From Sipunculus nudus (Eukaryota > Annelida > Sipuncula > Golfingiida > Sipunculidae), in assembly GCA_026874595.1 (NCBI GenBank), contig CM049314.1, forward strand, positions 58,392,300 to 58,456,299: 64,000 nucleotides of DNA, given 5' to 3'. The notes beneath the pieces are model-generated. The model was not told the origin of the DNA and ran no database searches. It saw only the letters and a program-made list of their open reading frames with translations. Every line of letters begins with the position of its first letter. Within the stretch, counting starts at the first letter, position 1. Shown piece after piece: positions 62,463 through 64,000 of this stretch. Both the position numbers and the translations under genes were made by a program.

Positions 62463-63489
62463 CATGAACAAGGAAAATATATCGTGACGCAATTGCAAAA
62501 CTAGTCTCATATCCATAATTCAGCTGTCCGAGGTCAACAGGCATAGTATTTTTTTTTTGGAGAGTGGATTCGAAATAACTTCCAAATGATTGCCTCGAGT
62601 CTGTGAGGGAGTCTTAAATCGACAGCGCACATTCTGTCACAGAAACGAAATGAGAAATTTTTTTTTTAATATGTCATAGCATGAAATCACCATGATGGTT
62701 TTTGAGATAATTCACAGACTTTTAAAATGGTTGCCATGACCGCATATCGAATTTTATAAGTAATGGCGTGTGTCTCGTAAGAGATCAAACTGGAAACAAC
62801 GAGACATTTGGCCTGTAGTCCTTTCCACTGAGTATCCAGAACAGTTCGAAAGGCATCATCAGGTTTAGAACGTTCCTATTTCTCAATAACTATGCGTATA
62901 TATGGAAAATACATGTCAGAAAGAAAAGTACTGCATCAGCATGCCAGCCCTGTGAAAAAGGTCAACGTTTTCTAAGACTGTGGTTGTATTTTTTATTATC
63001 GATTGTTTTGATATTCTTACTACCGGTTATCGCGAAAATAAAACCTTCGCGAACAAGTGGCCTCATCGTCAAAAGAAGTCAAAAAGCAAAAGGTTAACAT
63101 GAATAATAATATATCTTTTATTTCTCCCGCTAATTTAAAATTGCTATTATAATTGATATCAAATCTTTAAGCAAATCTGAAAATAATGAAAAAGGATTTT
63201 AATTTGTCCAATGTTCCCTGAAGCCCCATTCTAACTCTAAATAAATGCGTTCATATTAATCAATATAACAAATGCATATAATAATAAGCATATTCTGTCT
63301 ACGTTACTCTATGGTTAAACCACGATGGAGCCCCCGCGGAAAAAAATGAAGGGCAAAAGAATTGCAAAATTTAAATCCCGCGTATATAATGCCAACCACG
63401 ACAATTCCACGTGTTCAACGGAGAAAACTGGGAGCCACTAGCTATCATTTAATGTTTTACCCTTGATTAACCGGTTTGTGTGCAATTTT

Positions 63490-63905
63490 TATCAAATATG
63501 GATGAAACATTATTAAGGGCCATTTTCACAAACAAAAGAAACAATTAATTAAATCTTGGAGATAATCTGAATCCTCATAAATTTTTGTTTGATTCAAAGG
63601 TTCGATCTCATTATAATACAGCAGTTCATCAGGTTATAGGGGCAGGTTTTGTGCTAGAGATGATCTGGTTTGGGACTGGCGAAACAAGGTTAACGGTGAG
63701 CGTACTAGTGTGAGATAGTAGTGTCTGACTATTTCTTGTTCAAAATGTACCGTACTTTATTTTTTGCTAGGAAGTGGAGGATTTCAGTATTGTTTATACC
63801 CTGGTGATTCACGTAACAGGGAATCAGATTTCACCACCGGTGGTTTTGGCAGGGTTATAAATAAGCAATATCAGAGACGGATTATATACCAGTGAGTTGT
63901 ATAGT
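63490..63905 (+). promoter_or_regulatory. Conserved TATA-box segment, diverged copy C
   Basis: More diverged from copies A and B but in the same order: AATCTTGGAGATAATCTGAATC, GATTCAAAGGTT, GACTATTTCTTGTTCAAAATGTA, then GGTGGTTTTGGCAGGG, TATAAATA (63856-63863) and CCAGTGAGTTG about 30 bp downstream. TATAAATA is a canonical TATA box. It may mark the start of a further array unit or a related gene beyond the window. Confidence 0.4.
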
Positions 63906-64000
63906 AACATATCTATGAACCCATGTTTGTTCGCGTCAGATTATTCTTAGCCGCGTGTATTTTAAAGCCAGCCATTTACGTACCTATTTTTAAGACTTTA

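Larger units (their letters stand above)
48615..62960. repeat. Tandem segmental duplication, unit 2
   Basis: The second, shorter copy of unit 1, in the same orientation and directly adjacent. It carries the paralogous gene at 50775-52103. It lacks most of the insertions seen in unit 1 and so probably shows the older layout, although some differences could be deletions here. Matching to unit 1 fades after about 62950. Confidence 0.88.

Overview
This is eukaryotic DNA: AT-rich, intron-containing, and crowded with short transposon remnants and microsatellites. The repeat types and the gene families suggest a lophotrochozoan, probably a bivalve mollusc. The species cannot be named from the sequence. 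There are no operons, CRISPR arrays or bacterial signals.

Left part (1-26.6 kb). Positions 1-2830 hold a decayed, internally deleted Ty3/gypsy-type retrotransposon with a candidate 3' LTR. At 4886-5069 (minus) lies a lone first exon of an organic anion transporter (OATP/SLCO) paralogue; its remaining exons are not in the window. Between 24264 and 10266 (minus) I could assemble a complete 11-exon SLCO gene. All splice phases agree, the protein is 693 residues, and it carries the OATP signature and the cysteine-rich Kazal-like loop. Its introns hold microsatellites, a 700-bp TTAA-flanked foldback element, one copy of a four-member MITE family and a 143-bp inverted-repeat element.

Right part (26.6-63 kb). 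This is a tandem segmental duplication. Unit 1 (about 26.65-48.43 kb) and unit 2 (about 48.6-62.96 kb) match in order through most of their length and differ by several insertions. Each unit holds one intronless coding region on the minus strand: 456 residues at 35574-36944 and 442 residues at 50775-52103. The two proteins are close paralogues of an unnamed family that looks like rapunzel / cephalotoxin-like proteins. Each has an N-terminal hydrophobic stretch, a charged helical part and a C-terminal membrane segment. A diverged copy of one small part of the unit, a TATA-box-like segment, recurs at 63.48-64.0 kb.

The duplicated region is full of two linked repeat families. One is a roughly 145-bp unit, arranged as alternating A/B dimers, carrying a nuclear-receptor-like DR1 half-site pair once per unit. 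The other ends in a CAGCTGAGCTAAAA hairpin; several of its copies carry an AGGTCA inverted repeat with 3-bp spacing, identical to an estrogen-response-element palindrome. The window thus combines a well-supported transporter gene, a young tandem gene pair of unknown function, and a repeat landscape that may scatter nuclear-receptor sites around that pair.
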